Of a stretch of DNA of 64,000 nt, positions 8,532 through 16,557 are shown one piece after another; positions within the stretch are counted from its first letter, which is position 1; every line of letters starts with the position of its first letter. Where the stretch lies: positions 62,001 through 126,000 of the forward strand of contig JACKKF010000002.1 in the NCBI GenBank assembly GCA_020637555.1, written 5' to 3'. The position numbers and the translations under genes were made by a program. Under the pieces are notes generated by a model, which saw only the letters and a list, made by a program, of their open reading frames with translations, did not search any database and was not told the origin of the DNA. This DNA comes from Rhodobacter sp. (GTDB lineage Bacteria > Pseudomonadota > Alphaproteobacteria > Rhodobacterales > Rhodobacteraceae).

Positions 8532-10367
8532 ATGCAAGAATCACCGCTGCGCCCCGTGAAGCTCTGGTCCCCCGATGTCGATTGGGAACGCCGCGACGAC
8601 GGCTCGATCCTGGTCTGGCAGAACGGATCGCTGAACGACTATCCAAAGCGCCTGTCCGACCGCATCCACCATTGGGCCAGGCTGCGCCCCGATCACACCT
8701 GGATGGCTGAACGCGATGGCCGCGACGGGCCGTGGCAGCGTGTCAGCTATGCGCAGATGCTGGATCATGTGCGGGCCATCGGCCAGGCGCTGCTGGACCT
8801 CGGCCTCGATACCGACCGGCCCCTGGTGATCCTCAGCGGCAATTCGACGGCGCATGGCCTCATCGCGCTGGGGGCGCAGTATGTGGGGATCCCGTCCTCG
8901 GCCATCGCGCCGGCCTATGCGACCTCGGGCGGGGGGTTCGGCAAGCTCGAATCCGTGCGCGACCAGATCACCCCCGGCGCGGTCTTTGCCGAGGACACCA
9001 CGCCCTTCGCCGCTGCCATTGCGGCCGTGTTCCCGGGGCTGCCGGTGATCGGCCGCCGCGGCCCGGGCGTCACGTTGACCTGGGACACGCTGCTGGCGAC
9101 CCCGGTGACCGAGGCCGTGGACACGGCGCGCGACGGGACGGGACCCGATACGATCGCCAAATTCCTGTTCACCTCGGGCACCACCGGATCGCCCAAGGCG
9201 GTGATCCAGACCCAGCGCATGATGTGCGTGAACATGGAGCAGATGACCGACTGCTACGCCTATCTGCGCGACGAACCGCCGGTCATTCTGGACTGGTCGC
9301 CGTGGAACCACGTTGCCGGCGGCAACCTGTGCTTCAACACCGCCATCTATAATGGCGGGACGTTCTACAACGACTCGGGCCGGCCGACGCGCGACATGAT
9401 CGCCAACACCATCCGCGACATCCGCGAGGTCAAGCCGAACTGGTATTGGAACGTTCCCTTCGGCTATGAAATGCTGGTCGAGGCGATGGACGAGGACCCC
9501 TCGCTGGCTGACGCGTTCTTTGCGAACCTCAAGCTGAAATATTATGCCGGCGCGGCGATGGCCCGGCACACCTGGGATGCGCTGGAACGGCTTGCCGTGA
9601 AATCCACGGGCGAACGGATCCTGCTGGCCACCGGGCTGGGGGCGACCGAAACCGCGCCTTTCGCGCTGTTCAACACCGATCCCGCGGCGCCCGCGGGCTG
9701 CATCGGCGTTCCGGCCCGGGAAATCCTGCTGAAGCTGGTTCCGGCCGAAGGCAAGTGGGAAGCCCGCATCAAGGGGCCGAACGTCACGCCCGGCTACTGG
9801 CGGAATGCGAAACTGACCGAGGAAGCCTTTGACGAGGAAGGGTTCTATTGCCTGGGCGACGCCTTCAAGTTCGTTGACCAGGACGACCCGTCCAAGGGGT
9901 TCATGTTCGATGGGCGCGTGGCCGAGAACTTCAAGCTGTCCACCGGCACCTGGGTCGGTGTCGGCGCCCTGCGCGCCAAGCTGACCGATGCCCTGGGCGG
10001 GCTTGCGCGCGACGCGGTCATCGTCGGCGAGGGCGAGGATTCGCTGGGCGCGCTGTTGGTGCCCTTCCGTCCGGCCATCGAGAAGCTTGTGCCCGGCGGC
10101 GCCGATCTGCCCGACGAGCAACTGTTCAGCCATCCGGCGCTGCGCCCCGTGATCGCCGAACGCCTGGCGGCCTATAATGCGACCGCGACGGGGTCGTCGC
10201 TGCGCGTGCCGCGGGTGATGATGATGGTCGCGCCCCTGTCCATGGACAAGGGCGAGGTGACGGACAAGGGCTCGGTCAACCAGCGTGCCGTGCGCGCGCA
10301 TCGTCAGGACCTTGTCGCCGCGCTCTTTGCCGGCGACAAGCGGGTCATCGACAGCAGGAAGGGGTAA
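8532..10367 (+). CDS. feruloyl-CoA synthase-type AMP-forming CoA ligase
   Basis: This 611-residue ANL-superfamily enzyme would activate a hydroxycinnamate (ferulate, coumarate, caffeate) to its CoA thioester with ATP. The P-loop-like motif FLFTSGTTGSPKAV is at about residues 213-226, the A5 region GLGATETAPF near 365, and the hinge/ribose-binding GDAFKFVD and FDGRVAENFKLSTGTWVGVG near 440-480. The NFKLSTGTWV stretch is characteristic of feruloyl-CoA synthase-like ligases as opposed to fatty acyl ligases. A strong Shine-Dalgarno (AGGAGGAG) precedes the ATG. It is divergent from the hydratase and only 3 bp from the SDR gene, so ligase and dehydrogenase form one transcript. Confidence 0.88.
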   Translation: MQESPLRPVKLWSPDVDWERRDDGSILVWQNGSLNDYPKRLSDRIHHWARLRPDHTWMAERDGRDGPWQRVSYAQMLDHVRAIGQALLDLGLDTDRPLVILSGNSTAHGLIALGAQYVGIPSSAIAPAYATSGGGFGKLESVRDQITPGAVFAEDTTPFAAAIAAVFPGLPVIGRRGPGVTLTWDTLLATPVTEAVDTARDGTGPDTIAKFLFTSGTTGSPKAVIQTQRMMCVNMEQMTDCYAYLRDEPPVILDWSPWNHVAGGNLCFNTAIYNGGTFYNDSGRPTRDMIANTIRDIREVKPNWYWNVPFGYEMLVEAMDEDPSLADAFFANLKLKYYAGAAMARHTWDALERLAVKSTGERILLATGLGATETAPFALFNTDPAAPAGCIGVPAREILLKLVPAEGKWEARIKGPNVTPGYWRNAKLTEEAFDEEGFYCLGDAFKFVDQDDPSKGFMFDGRVAENFKLSTGTWVGVGALRAKLTDALGGLARDAVIVGEGEDSLGALLVPFRPAIEKLVPGGADLPDEQLFSHPALRPVIAERLAAYNATATGSSLRVPRVMMMVAPLSMDKGEVTDKGSVNQRAVRAHRQDLVAALFAGDKRVIDSRKG

Positions 10368-10370
10368 ACC

Positions 10371-11132
10371 ATGCAGATCGACGGGATTTCCGCGCTGGTG
10401 ACGGGCGGTGGCTCGGGCCTGGGCGAGGCGACGGCGCGGATGCTGGCCGCACGCGGCGCGAAGGTCTGCATTCTGGACCGCGACGCCGACAAGGCGGCGG
10501 CGATCGCGGCGGCCATCGGCGGTGTGTCGGCGGCGGGCGATGTCACCTCGGAGGCCGATGTCGGCGCCGCGCTGGACACGGCGACGGCGGCCCACGGGGC
10601 GCCGCGCATCGTCGTCAATTGCGCCGGGATCGGCACCGCCGGCCGCGTGTTGGGGCGCGACGGGCCGCTGCCTCTGGAGGCGTTCCAGCGCACCATCACC
10701 GTGAACCTTGTCGGCACCTTCAACGTTCTGCGCCTGGCCGCGGCCCGCATGGCCGCGCTGGAGCCGATGGAGGATGGCGAGCGCGGCGTGGTCATCAACA
10801 CCGCCTCGGTCGCGGCGTTTGACGGTCAGATCGGGCAGGCGGCCTATTCGGCATCGAAGGGGGGGATCGTCGGCATGACCTTGCCGATCGCGCGCGAACT
10901 GGCGCGGGTGGGCGTGCGGGTCAATGTGATCGCGCCGGGGATTTTCCTGACGCCCCTGCTGTATACCCTGCCGGACGAGGCGCAGAAGGCCCTGGCCGCC
11001 GATATTCCCTTTCCGCAGCGTCTGGGCGATCCGGCGGAGTTCGCGGACACGGTCTGTTTCATGGCGACGAACCGCTACCTGAACGGCGAATGCCTGCGCC
11101 TCGACGGGTCGGTGCGGCTGAAGGCCAAGTGA
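10371..11132 (+). CDS. SDR-family 3-hydroxyacyl-CoA dehydrogenase (HSD10-like)
   Basis: This 253-residue classical short-chain dehydrogenase has the nucleotide motif TGGGSGLGEA (about residue 11), NCAGIG, the catalytic Ser in NTASVAAF, and the YSASKGG (YxxxK) pair. The C-terminal half (GIFLTPLLYTLPDEAQKALAADIPFPQRLG) matches type-II 3-hydroxyacyl-CoA dehydrogenases. Three base pairs separate it from the ligase stop. In this island it would oxidise the beta-hydroxyacyl-CoA made by the hydratase to the beta-ketoacyl-CoA, the substrate proposed for the amidohydrolase. That step order is inferred from gene content. Confidence 0.88.
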   Translation: MQIDGISALVTGGGSGLGEATARMLAARGAKVCILDRDADKAAAIAAAIGGVSAAGDVTSEADVGAALDTATAAHGAPRIVVNCAGIGTAGRVLGRDGPLPLEAFQRTITVNLVGTFNVLRLAAARMAALEPMEDGERGVVINTASVAAFDGQIGQAAYSASKGGIVGMTLPIARELARVGVRVNVIAPGIFLTPLLYTLPDEAQKALAADIPFPQRLGDPAEFADTVCFMATNRYLNGECLRLDGSVRLKAK

Positions 11133-11222
11133 GGGTCGGGGGGCGGCTGCCCCCCGAACCCCCCGCTTCAAGGGGGCCACGGCCCCCTTGAAAATCCCCG
11201 TGCGTATTTCCGACAAGATGAT
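11133..11222 (+). repeat. GC-rich extragenic palindromic element A
   Basis: Just after the SDR stop there are two nested inverted repeats: GGGGGGCGGCTGCCCCCC, then a TCAAGGGGGCC/GGCCCCCTTGA hairpin. They are followed by a tail GTGCGTATTTCCGACAAGATGATG-like segment. The hairpins can act as a factor-independent transcription barrier between the SDR gene and the GntR gene. The same composition (palindromes plus TATTT...ACAA tail) recurs near 18560, 50050 and 61620. Confidence 0.55.
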
Positions 11223-11252
11223 GCTGCGGTGTGTTTACGCTGTAGCGGGCGT

Positions 11253-11273
11253 TGTATACATTGTTTGTATACA
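11253..11273. promoter_or_regulatory. GntR operator pair upstream of its own gene
   Basis: Two copies of the perfect palindrome TGTATACA lie at 11253-11260 and 11266-11273, 19 to 39 bp ahead of the GntR ATG. FCD-type GntR regulators bind short palindromes of this kind, often overlapping their own promoter. A third copy lies 24 bp ahead of the LigM-like gene. The pattern indicates autoregulation plus control of the demethylase operon. Confidence 0.65.
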
Positions 11274-11291
11274 TCGAAGGGCATCGCGGGC

Positions 11292-12026
11292 ATGACGGAA
11301 TCGAAAAGCGTCAATCTGACCAAGCGCGCGACCTATGAGTTGCGGCAGAAGATCATTCATGGCGGTTTGCCTGGCGGCACGCGGCTTTTCGAGGTTGCCC
11401 TGTCCGAGGAATTGCAGATCTCGCGCACGCCGGTACGCGAAGCGATGTCGCGGCTGGCCGAGGAAGGGTTGCTCGAGCGTGCTCCGGGGGGCGGTTTTCA
11501 GGTGCGCAGTTTCACCCTGCGCGATGTGACGGATGCCATCGAGTTGCGCGGCGTGCTGGAGGGGACGGCGGCGCGGCTGGCGGCGGAGCAGGGGGCGGAC
11601 CCTGACAAGATAAGCGAAATCAATATCTTGCTGGATCGTCTGGATCGGTGTTTCGCGGGGGATGGCGACCAGGTGGATTTCGACGCCTATAGCGAGCTGA
11701 ACGGGCAGTTTCACGCCCGGCTGGCGGATCTGTGCCAGAGTCCGGTGATCTTGCGCGAACTGGAGCGGGTCAAGTCGCTGCCCTTTGCCTCGCCCTCGGC
11801 GTTTGTGCTGGGGCAGGCGGAAACGGCGCGCTCGCATCGGTCGCTGACGCAGGCGCAGGCGCAGCATCGGGCCATGGTGCAGGCGGTCGTTCGCCGTGAG
11901 GGCGCGCGCGCCGAGGCCATCGCGCGCGAACACGCGCGAATCGCCCGCGGCAATCTTGAAGAGACCTTTGTTGCGGATTCGCAGGCGTCCGACGGGGTTC
12001 CGGGGCTGTCGCTGATCGTCCGCTAG
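11292..12026 (+). CDS. GntR-family regulator (FCD/FadR-like subfamily)
   Basis: This 244-residue protein is counted from the ATG at 11292. The winged helix covers about residues 8-75 (RATYELRQKIIHGGLPGGTRL, then LQISRTPVREAMSRLAEEGLL, the standard GntR recognition helix). An FCD all-helical ligand domain follows (ELRGVLEGTAARLAAEQGA; LNGQFHARLADLCQSP; QHRAMVQAVVRREGARAEAIAREHA, whose histidines usually bind a metal). TGTATACA sites occur at its own promoter and ahead of the downstream LigM-like gene. The inducer is probably a methoxylated aromatic acid or a product of it; this is inferred from context. Confidence 0.9.
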   Translation: MTESKSVNLTKRATYELRQKIIHGGLPGGTRLFEVALSEELQISRTPVREAMSRLAEEGLLERAPGGGFQVRSFTLRDVTDAIELRGVLEGTAARLAAEQGADPDKISEINILLDRLDRCFAGDGDQVDFDAYSELNGQFHARLADLCQSPVILRELERVKSLPFASPSAFVLGQAETARSHRSLTQAQAQHRAMVQAVVRREGARAEAIAREHARIARGNLEETFVADSQASDGVPGLSLIVR

Positions 12027-12106
12027 GCGAGAATGCATACAAATTCTTGCGACGTGCCGCCGCAAGGGGCGATTTTTCTTGCGTTATGCCGAATCCGAAC
12101 GCAGGG

Positions 12107-12114
12107 TGTATACA
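12107..12114. promoter_or_regulatory. third TGTATACA operator, upstream of the LigM-like gene
   Basis: The same 8-bp palindrome found twice before the GntR gene occurs once here, 23 bp before the ATG at 12138 and just ahead of the CTGGAGGAG ribosome-binding site. A repressor bound here would block transcription or early elongation of the demethylase operon. Binding by the GntR protein is inferred from the shared motif. Confidence 0.6.
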
Positions 12115-12137
12115 TTATCACCTGGAGGAGAATCGAC

Positions 12138-13550
12138 ATGGCTGTCACAAGCCTGGAAGCCCTGATCGCGGCCAATGGCGGCAAGACCGTCGAAATGCTG
12201 CGCAATTCGAAGATCGGCATGTATGTCTATCCGGTCGTCGCGCCGGAGTTCTCGAACTGGCGCGTCGAGCAGGAAGCCTGGCGCAAGTCGGCCGTGCTGT
12301 TCGATCAATCGCACCACATGGACGAAGTGATCGTCGAGGGTCCGCAGGCGACCGAGTTCCTGGCGCATCACGGCATCAACTCGTTCGGGAATTTCGACCT
12401 GAACCGCGCCAAGCACTATGTCCCGGTCACGCCGGCCGGCCATGTCATCGGCGACCACATCATTTTCCGCGAGCGCGAGGACAAGTATATCCTCGTCGGC
12501 CGCGCGCCGACGTCCAACTGGCTGATGTTCGCCGCCGCCTATGGCAACTGGAACGTGCGCCTGCGCTATGACCCGCGCTCGCCGAGCCGCCCCGAGGGCG
12601 AGCGGGTTCTGCGCGAGCACTACCGCTTCCAGATCCAGGGCCCGGACGCGCCCGCGATCTTTGAAAAGATGAACGGCGGTCCGATTCCGGACATCAAGTT
12701 CTTCCATGTCGAATGGATCAACATCGGTTCGAAAAAGGTGCAGGCGCTGCGTCACGGCATGTCGGGCGCGCCGGGTCTGGAAGTCTGGGGTCCCTACAAG
12801 GACAAGGACTATATCCACTCGACCATCCTGCAGGCCGCGCGCGACGCGGGTGTCAACCTGGTCCAGTGCGGCAGCCGCGCCTATTCCACCAACACGCTGG
12901 ATTTTTTTTTTAATGATTCGGCGACCACCGGGATCTACACCGGTGACGGCATGACCAAGGCCTATCGCGAATGGCTGGGTGTGGACATGTATGAAGCGGC
13001 GGGCGCCATCGGCGGGTCGTTCGTGTCCGACAACATCGAGGACTACTACGTCAACCCGTTCGAACTGGGCTATGACTTCTACATCGGCTGGAAGAAGTCC
13101 GACTTCGTCGGCAAGGCTGCGCTGGAGAAGATCAAGGCCGAAGGCGCGAAGCGCAAGAAGGTCACGTTCGAGTGGAACCGCGACGACGTTCTGAAGGTCA
13201 TCGCCTCGTCGTTCGAACAGGGCACGCCCTACAAGTGGATCGACTTCCCGCAGCCCAACTATGCCTCGTCCTCGGCGGACATGATCGTCAACGAGGCCGG
13301 CGCCATGGTCGGCATGTCGATGTTCAACGGCTACAGCTTCAACGAACGCTGCATGCTGAGCCTGGGCGTGGTGAACACCGACGTGCAGGTGGGCGACGTG
13401 CTGACCCTGAAATGGGGTGAGCCGACGCCGACGGGCAAGACCTCGACCGAGGAGCACAAGCAGGCGGATATCCGCGTGCGTGTGGCGCCGACGCCGTATT
13501 CGTCGGAAGCACGCGAGAACTATGCCGACAGCTGGCGCACGCGCAGCTGA
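12138..13550 (+). CDS. LigM-like tetrahydrofolate-dependent aromatic O-demethylase (GcvT fold), carrying an adapter-derived segment
   Basis: This 470-residue protein matches the LigM/DesA family, which moves the O-methyl group of vanillate or syringate type compounds to tetrahydrofolate. Family segments are intact: NGGKTVEMLRNSKIGMYVYP, PVVAPEFSNWRVEQEAWR, VLFDQSHHMDEV, YVPVTPAGHVIGDHIIF, RHGMSGAPGLEVWGPY, IGGSFVSDNIEDYYVNP and MSMFNGYSFNE. At about residues 255-267, where LigM has NTLESGWIPSPLPAIYTGD, this protein reads NTLDFFFNDSATTGIYTGD. That replacement equals the translation of a near-perfect Illumina P5/T10 sequence, so the true residues there are almost certainly lost from the assembly. 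Start chosen at 12138 because of GGAGG 9 bp upstream. The TRAP transporter and MetF downstream fit uptake of the substrate and recycling of methyl-THF. Confidence 0.88.
   Translation: MAVTSLEALIAANGGKTVEMLRNSKIGMYVYPVVAPEFSNWRVEQEAWRKSAVLFDQSHHMDEVIVEGPQATEFLAHHGINSFGNFDLNRAKHYVPVTPAGHVIGDHIIFREREDKYILVGRAPTSNWLMFAAAYGNWNVRLRYDPRSPSRPEGERVLREHYRFQIQGPDAPAIFEKMNGGPIPDIKFFHVEWINIGSKKVQALRHGMSGAPGLEVWGPYKDKDYIHSTILQAARDAGVNLVQCGSRAYSTNTLDFFFNDSATTGIYTGDGMTKAYREWLGVDMYEAAGAIGGSFVSDNIEDYYVNPFELGYDFYIGWKKSDFVGKAALEKIKAEGAKRKKVTFEWNRDDVLKVIASSFEQGTPYKWIDFPQPNYASSSADMIVNEAGAMVGMSMFNGYSFNERCMLSLGVVNTDVQVGDVLTLKWGEPTPTGKTSTEEHKQADIRVRVAPTPYSSEARENYADSWRTRS
12902..12940 (+). other. probable sequencing-adapter artefact (T10 + Illumina P5-like sequence)
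   Basis: Ten T residues (12902-12911) are followed by AATGATTCGGCGACCACC and then GGGATCTACAC, ending at 12940. The P5 flow-cell oligonucleotide is T10 followed by AATGATACGGCGACCACC and GAGATCTACAC. The match is 37 of 39 bases, with differences at 12918 and 12932. It lies in an otherwise well conserved gene and removes the family-conserved ESGWIPSPLPA segment without changing the length. FFFND(T/S)ATT(E/G)IYT is the peptide that results when this oligonucleotide is translated. Confidence 0.9.
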
Positions 13551-13562
13551 TCACACGCTTGC

Positions 13563-13588
13563 GATGGCGGGGGAGAGCCCCCGCCATC
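13563..13588 (+). terminator. strong hairpin between the demethylase and TRAP genes (no T-run)
   Basis: A perfect 11-bp stem GATGGCGGGGG/CCCCCGCCATC with an AGAG loop begins 13 bp after the stop. There is no T-tract, so it may be an mRNA-stabilising or partial termination element that separates expression levels of the demethylase and the downstream transporter. The 190-bp gap up to 13740 otherwise holds only the ribosome-binding site GGGAGGAA of the next gene. Confidence 0.5.
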
Positions 13589-13740
13589 CGCACACCGCTG
13601 CCGATCCGGGACAATAATAGCGTATTCTTATGCGTGCGACCGTGAAAACGATTTGGCGGTCGTGCGAAGTCGGTCATAGTGAGCCCGGACGCAAGTCTTT
13701 CGATCCGGGGCGCAAGGCCCCGATACCTGGGAGGAATACC

Positions 13741-14733
13741 ATGTTCGACTTTTCGACCCTTCGCGCCACCGGTGCGGCGGCTGTTGCCGCCTCGATCCTG
13801 GCCGCGCCCGCCGGTGCGGAAACGATCCGTCTGGCGCACTGGGTGCCCCCGCAACACACGCTGACGGCCTCGACCATCGAGCCGCTGATCGCCGCGACGC
13901 AGGCGTCGGGCCTGGAAATCCAGGTCTATCCCGGCGGCGAGCTGGGTGCCGGCCCGCTGGAGCAGTACGCCCGCGCCCTGACCGGCGTGGCCGATATCGT
14001 CTGGGGTCTGGAAGGCTACACCTCGTCGCAGTTCCCGCGCACGATGATCGCCGAACTCCCGGGCGCGCTGCCCGAAGGGATGAACGGGTATGACATGCTC
14101 TGGAACGCCTATGACGCGGGCCTGCTGAACGACGAATTCCCCGGCACCCGCCCGCTGGCGCTGTGGCTGTCGGAGCCGAACGTGTTCATCATGCGCGATC
14201 ACGACATCCGCACGCCCGCCGATCTGGCCGGGCTGAAGATCCGCGTGTCGGGTTCGGCCGCCGCCGCCGCGGTCGAGGCCCTGGGCGCGACCCCGGTGCA
14301 GATGCCGGCGGGCGAGATCTACAATTCGCTGCAAACCGGCCTGATCGACGGTGTCATCACCGGCGCCTCGGCGATCGGCGACTTCCGCCTGGACGAGGTG
14401 GCGAACAGCTACACGCTGGGCGCGCCGCTGGGCCGCATCTCGTTCTATCTGGTCATGAACGCCGACCGCTACAACAGCCTGCCCGAGGGTGAGCGCGCCG
14501 CCATCGATTCGATCGCCGGCCGTCCGCTGTCGGCCTCGGCCGAGGCCGGCTGGAACGCCCGCGCGCAGCAGGTCATCGACCAGATCTCGAGCACCGGCGA
14601 CAACACCGTCTACACCCTGAGCGCCGACGAGGCCGCCGCCTTTGGCGCGCTGACCCTGCCGGTGCGTGACCAGGTCGTCGCCTCGGTTGACGACGGCGCC
14701 CACGTTCTGGCCGTGATGCAAGGCGGGAACTGA
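13741..14733 (+). CDS. TRAP transporter substrate-binding protein (DctP family)
   Basis: This 330-residue exported receptor starts at 13741, 8 bp behind GGGAGGAA. The signal peptide covers about residues 1-25 (ATGAAAVAASILAAPAGA then ETIRLAHW). The DctP core follows: HWVPPQHTLTASTIEPL, DIRTPADLAGLKIRVSGSAAAAAVE, and the ligand-contact motif GEIYNSLQTGLIDGVITG, in which DctP proteins usually carry a carboxylate-binding Arg/Glu arrangement. It delivers the ligand to the DctQ/DctM pair directly behind it. Linked to a LigM-like enzyme and MetF, the cargo is probably a methoxy-aromatic acid; this is inference. Confidence 0.9.
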   Translation: MFDFSTLRATGAAAVAASILAAPAGAETIRLAHWVPPQHTLTASTIEPLIAATQASGLEIQVYPGGELGAGPLEQYARALTGVADIVWGLEGYTSSQFPRTMIAELPGALPEGMNGYDMLWNAYDAGLLNDEFPGTRPLALWLSEPNVFIMRDHDIRTPADLAGLKIRVSGSAAAAAVEALGATPVQMPAGEIYNSLQTGLIDGVITGASAIGDFRLDEVANSYTLGAPLGRISFYLVMNADRYNSLPEGERAAIDSIAGRPLSASAEAGWNARAQQVIDQISSTGDNTVYTLSADEAAAFGALTLPVRDQVVASVDDGAHVLAVMQGGN

Positions 14734-14734
14734 G

Positions 14735-15253
14735 GTGCTTCGCCTCCTCGACATGATTGCGGCCAGGGCGACAGCCCTGGCCGCGGTTCTGGGGACCATC
14801 GGCCTGATCGCCGAGGTGGTGGTCATCCTGATCGACGTGACCGGGCGCTATTTCGGCGCGCCGCTGACCGGCGCGCAGGACATCACGCAGATGTCCATGC
14901 TGGTGCTGGTGTTCGGTGGCATGGCGCTGTGCGACCGTCAGGGCGGCCACATCGCCGTCGACGTGTTCGAGCGTGCCTTTCCCGACTGGCTGATCCGGCT
15001 GGGCGATCTGGCCGCGGCGCTTGTCGGGGCGGCGATCTTTGCCGGCATCGCCTATAACATGTGGTTCAGCGCCCGGATGTCGGTGATGCTGCACCAGGCG
15101 ACCAACATCATCTATCTGCCTTTTGCCTGGTTCAAATACTATATCGTCGTGACCAGCGCGATCGCGGCCTTCGGCATGGCGGTGCGGGCGCTGCTGCTGA
15201 TGACCGGCGGACGGGTGCCCAAGGAACACGCGACCGGGGATCAGGCGACATGA
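14735..15253 (+). CDS. TRAP transporter small permease (DctQ family)
   Basis: This 172-residue protein starts with GTG one base after the binding-protein stop. Four hydrophobic helices are visible (ALAAVLGTIGLIAEVVVILID; MSMLVLVFGGMALC; AAALVGAAIFAGIAY; YIVVTSAIAAFGMAV), with the DctQ-typical DVTGRYFGAPLTGAQDITQ between the first two. It ends in an ATGA overlap with the large permease. It forms the transporter's small membrane subunit. Confidence 0.88.
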   Translation: MLRLLDMIAARATALAAVLGTIGLIAEVVVILIDVTGRYFGAPLTGAQDITQMSMLVLVFGGMALCDRQGGHIAVDVFERAFPDWLIRLGDLAAALVGAAIFAGIAYNMWFSARMSVMLHQATNIIYLPFAWFKYYIVVTSAIAAFGMAVRALLLMTGGRVPKEHATGDQAT

Positions 15254-16554
15254 GCAGTTTTGCCATCGGCATGTGGGGTATGGGCGCGCTGTTCGTCCTG
15301 CTGGCCCTGCGCATTCCAGTCGCCTTTGCCATGTTCGCGGTCGGATTTACCGGCATCGCCATCCTGAACGGATGGAACGCGGCGATGAGCTATCTGGCCA
15401 CGGAAAGCTTCACCCTGTCCTCGAGCGCCGAACTGGTCGTGGTTCCGCTGTTCATCCTGATGGGCAACGTCGCCACCGAAACCGGCATGAGCCGGCGGCT
15501 CTATGACGCGGCCTATGCGATCATCGGCTCGGTGCGCGGCGGGCTGGCCTCGGCCACGGTGATCGGCTGCGGGGGCTTCGCGGCGCTTTCGGGGTCGTCG
15601 GTGGCCTCGGCCCTGACGATGGGCAAGGTCTCGCTCAAGGAGATGGACCGCTTCAATTACGACCCGCGGCTGAGCACCGGGGCGGTGGCCGCCGGCGGGA
15701 CGCTGGGCATTCTCATCCCCCCGTCGACCGGGTTCGTCATCTACGCGATCCTGACGCAGCAGAGTATCGGCCGCCTGTTCCTGGCGGGCGTGCTGCCGGG
15801 TCTGTTGCTGCTGCTGATGTTCGTTCTGACGGTGACCGCGATCTGTTGGGTCAACCCCGCCATGGGGCCGGCCGGACCGCGCACGACGCTGAACGAAAAG
15901 GCCCGGGCCATGGTCGGTGCCGTGCCGATCCTGGCGGTGATCCTGATCACGATCGGCGGCATCTATACCGGCGTCTTTTCCCCGGTCGAGGCCTCGGCCG
16001 TGGGGGCAGGGCTGATCATCGCGATCGGTCTGATCGCGCGGACGCTGACGCTGCGGGCCTTCTGGGCGGCGGCGAAATCCTCGGTCACGACAACGGCCAC
16101 GGTGATGCTGATCCTGATCGCCGCCCACATGATCAACCCGTTCCTCGCGCTCAGCCATATTCCCCAGGCCCTGGGCGAGTTCCTGATCGGCCTGAACATG
16201 CCGCCGCTCGCGATCCTGGGTCTGATCCTGGCCTGCTATCTGGTGCTGGGTTGCTTCCTTGAAGGCTTCGCCATGCTGGTGCTGACCATGCCGATCTTTT
16301 TCCCGATCATCGAGCAGTTGGGCTTTGATCCGATCTGGTTCGGCGTGCTGGTCGTGCTGACGCTGGAAATGGGCCTGATCTCGCCGCCGGTGGGGGTGAA
16401 CGTGTTCATCGTGAAGTCGGTGGCGCCGAATGTGGATCTGAACACGATCTTCCGCGGGGTGGTGCCGTTCTGGCTGGCGATGATCGTGACGCTGGTGATC
16501 CTGGTGCTGTTCCCGCAGATTTCGCTCTATCTGCCTGATACGATGATCAACTGA
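15250..16554 (+). CDS. TRAP transporter large permease (DctM family)
   Basis: This 434-residue membrane protein starts at the ATGA overlap. Motifs: GCGGFAALSGSSVASALTMG, AAGGTLGILIPPSTGFVIYAIL, and near the end ISPPVGVNVFIVKSVAP, all standard for DctM. About twelve membrane spans. It forms the ion-coupled translocation path. The next gene begins 3 bp behind its stop. Confidence 0.92.
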   Translation: MSSFAIGMWGMGALFVLLALRIPVAFAMFAVGFTGIAILNGWNAAMSYLATESFTLSSSAELVVVPLFILMGNVATETGMSRRLYDAAYAIIGSVRGGLASATVIGCGGFAALSGSSVASALTMGKVSLKEMDRFNYDPRLSTGAVAAGGTLGILIPPSTGFVIYAILTQQSIGRLFLAGVLPGLLLLLMFVLTVTAICWVNPAMGPAGPRTTLNEKARAMVGAVPILAVILITIGGIYTGVFSPVEASAVGAGLIIAIGLIARTLTLRAFWAAAKSSVTTTATVMLILIAAHMINPFLALSHIPQALGEFLIGLNMPPLAILGLILACYLVLGCFLEGFAMLVLTMPIFFPIIEQLGFDPIWFGVLVVLTLEMGLISPPVGVNVFIVKSVAPNVDLNTIFRGVVPFWLAMIVTLVILVLFPQISLYLPDTMIN

Positions 16555-16557
16555 CCG

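Noticed and set aside
12706..12954. A frame through the adapter segment reading FLMIRRPPGST
   Set aside because: This is the second reading frame of the same adapter-like DNA inside the LigM-like gene, not a gene.
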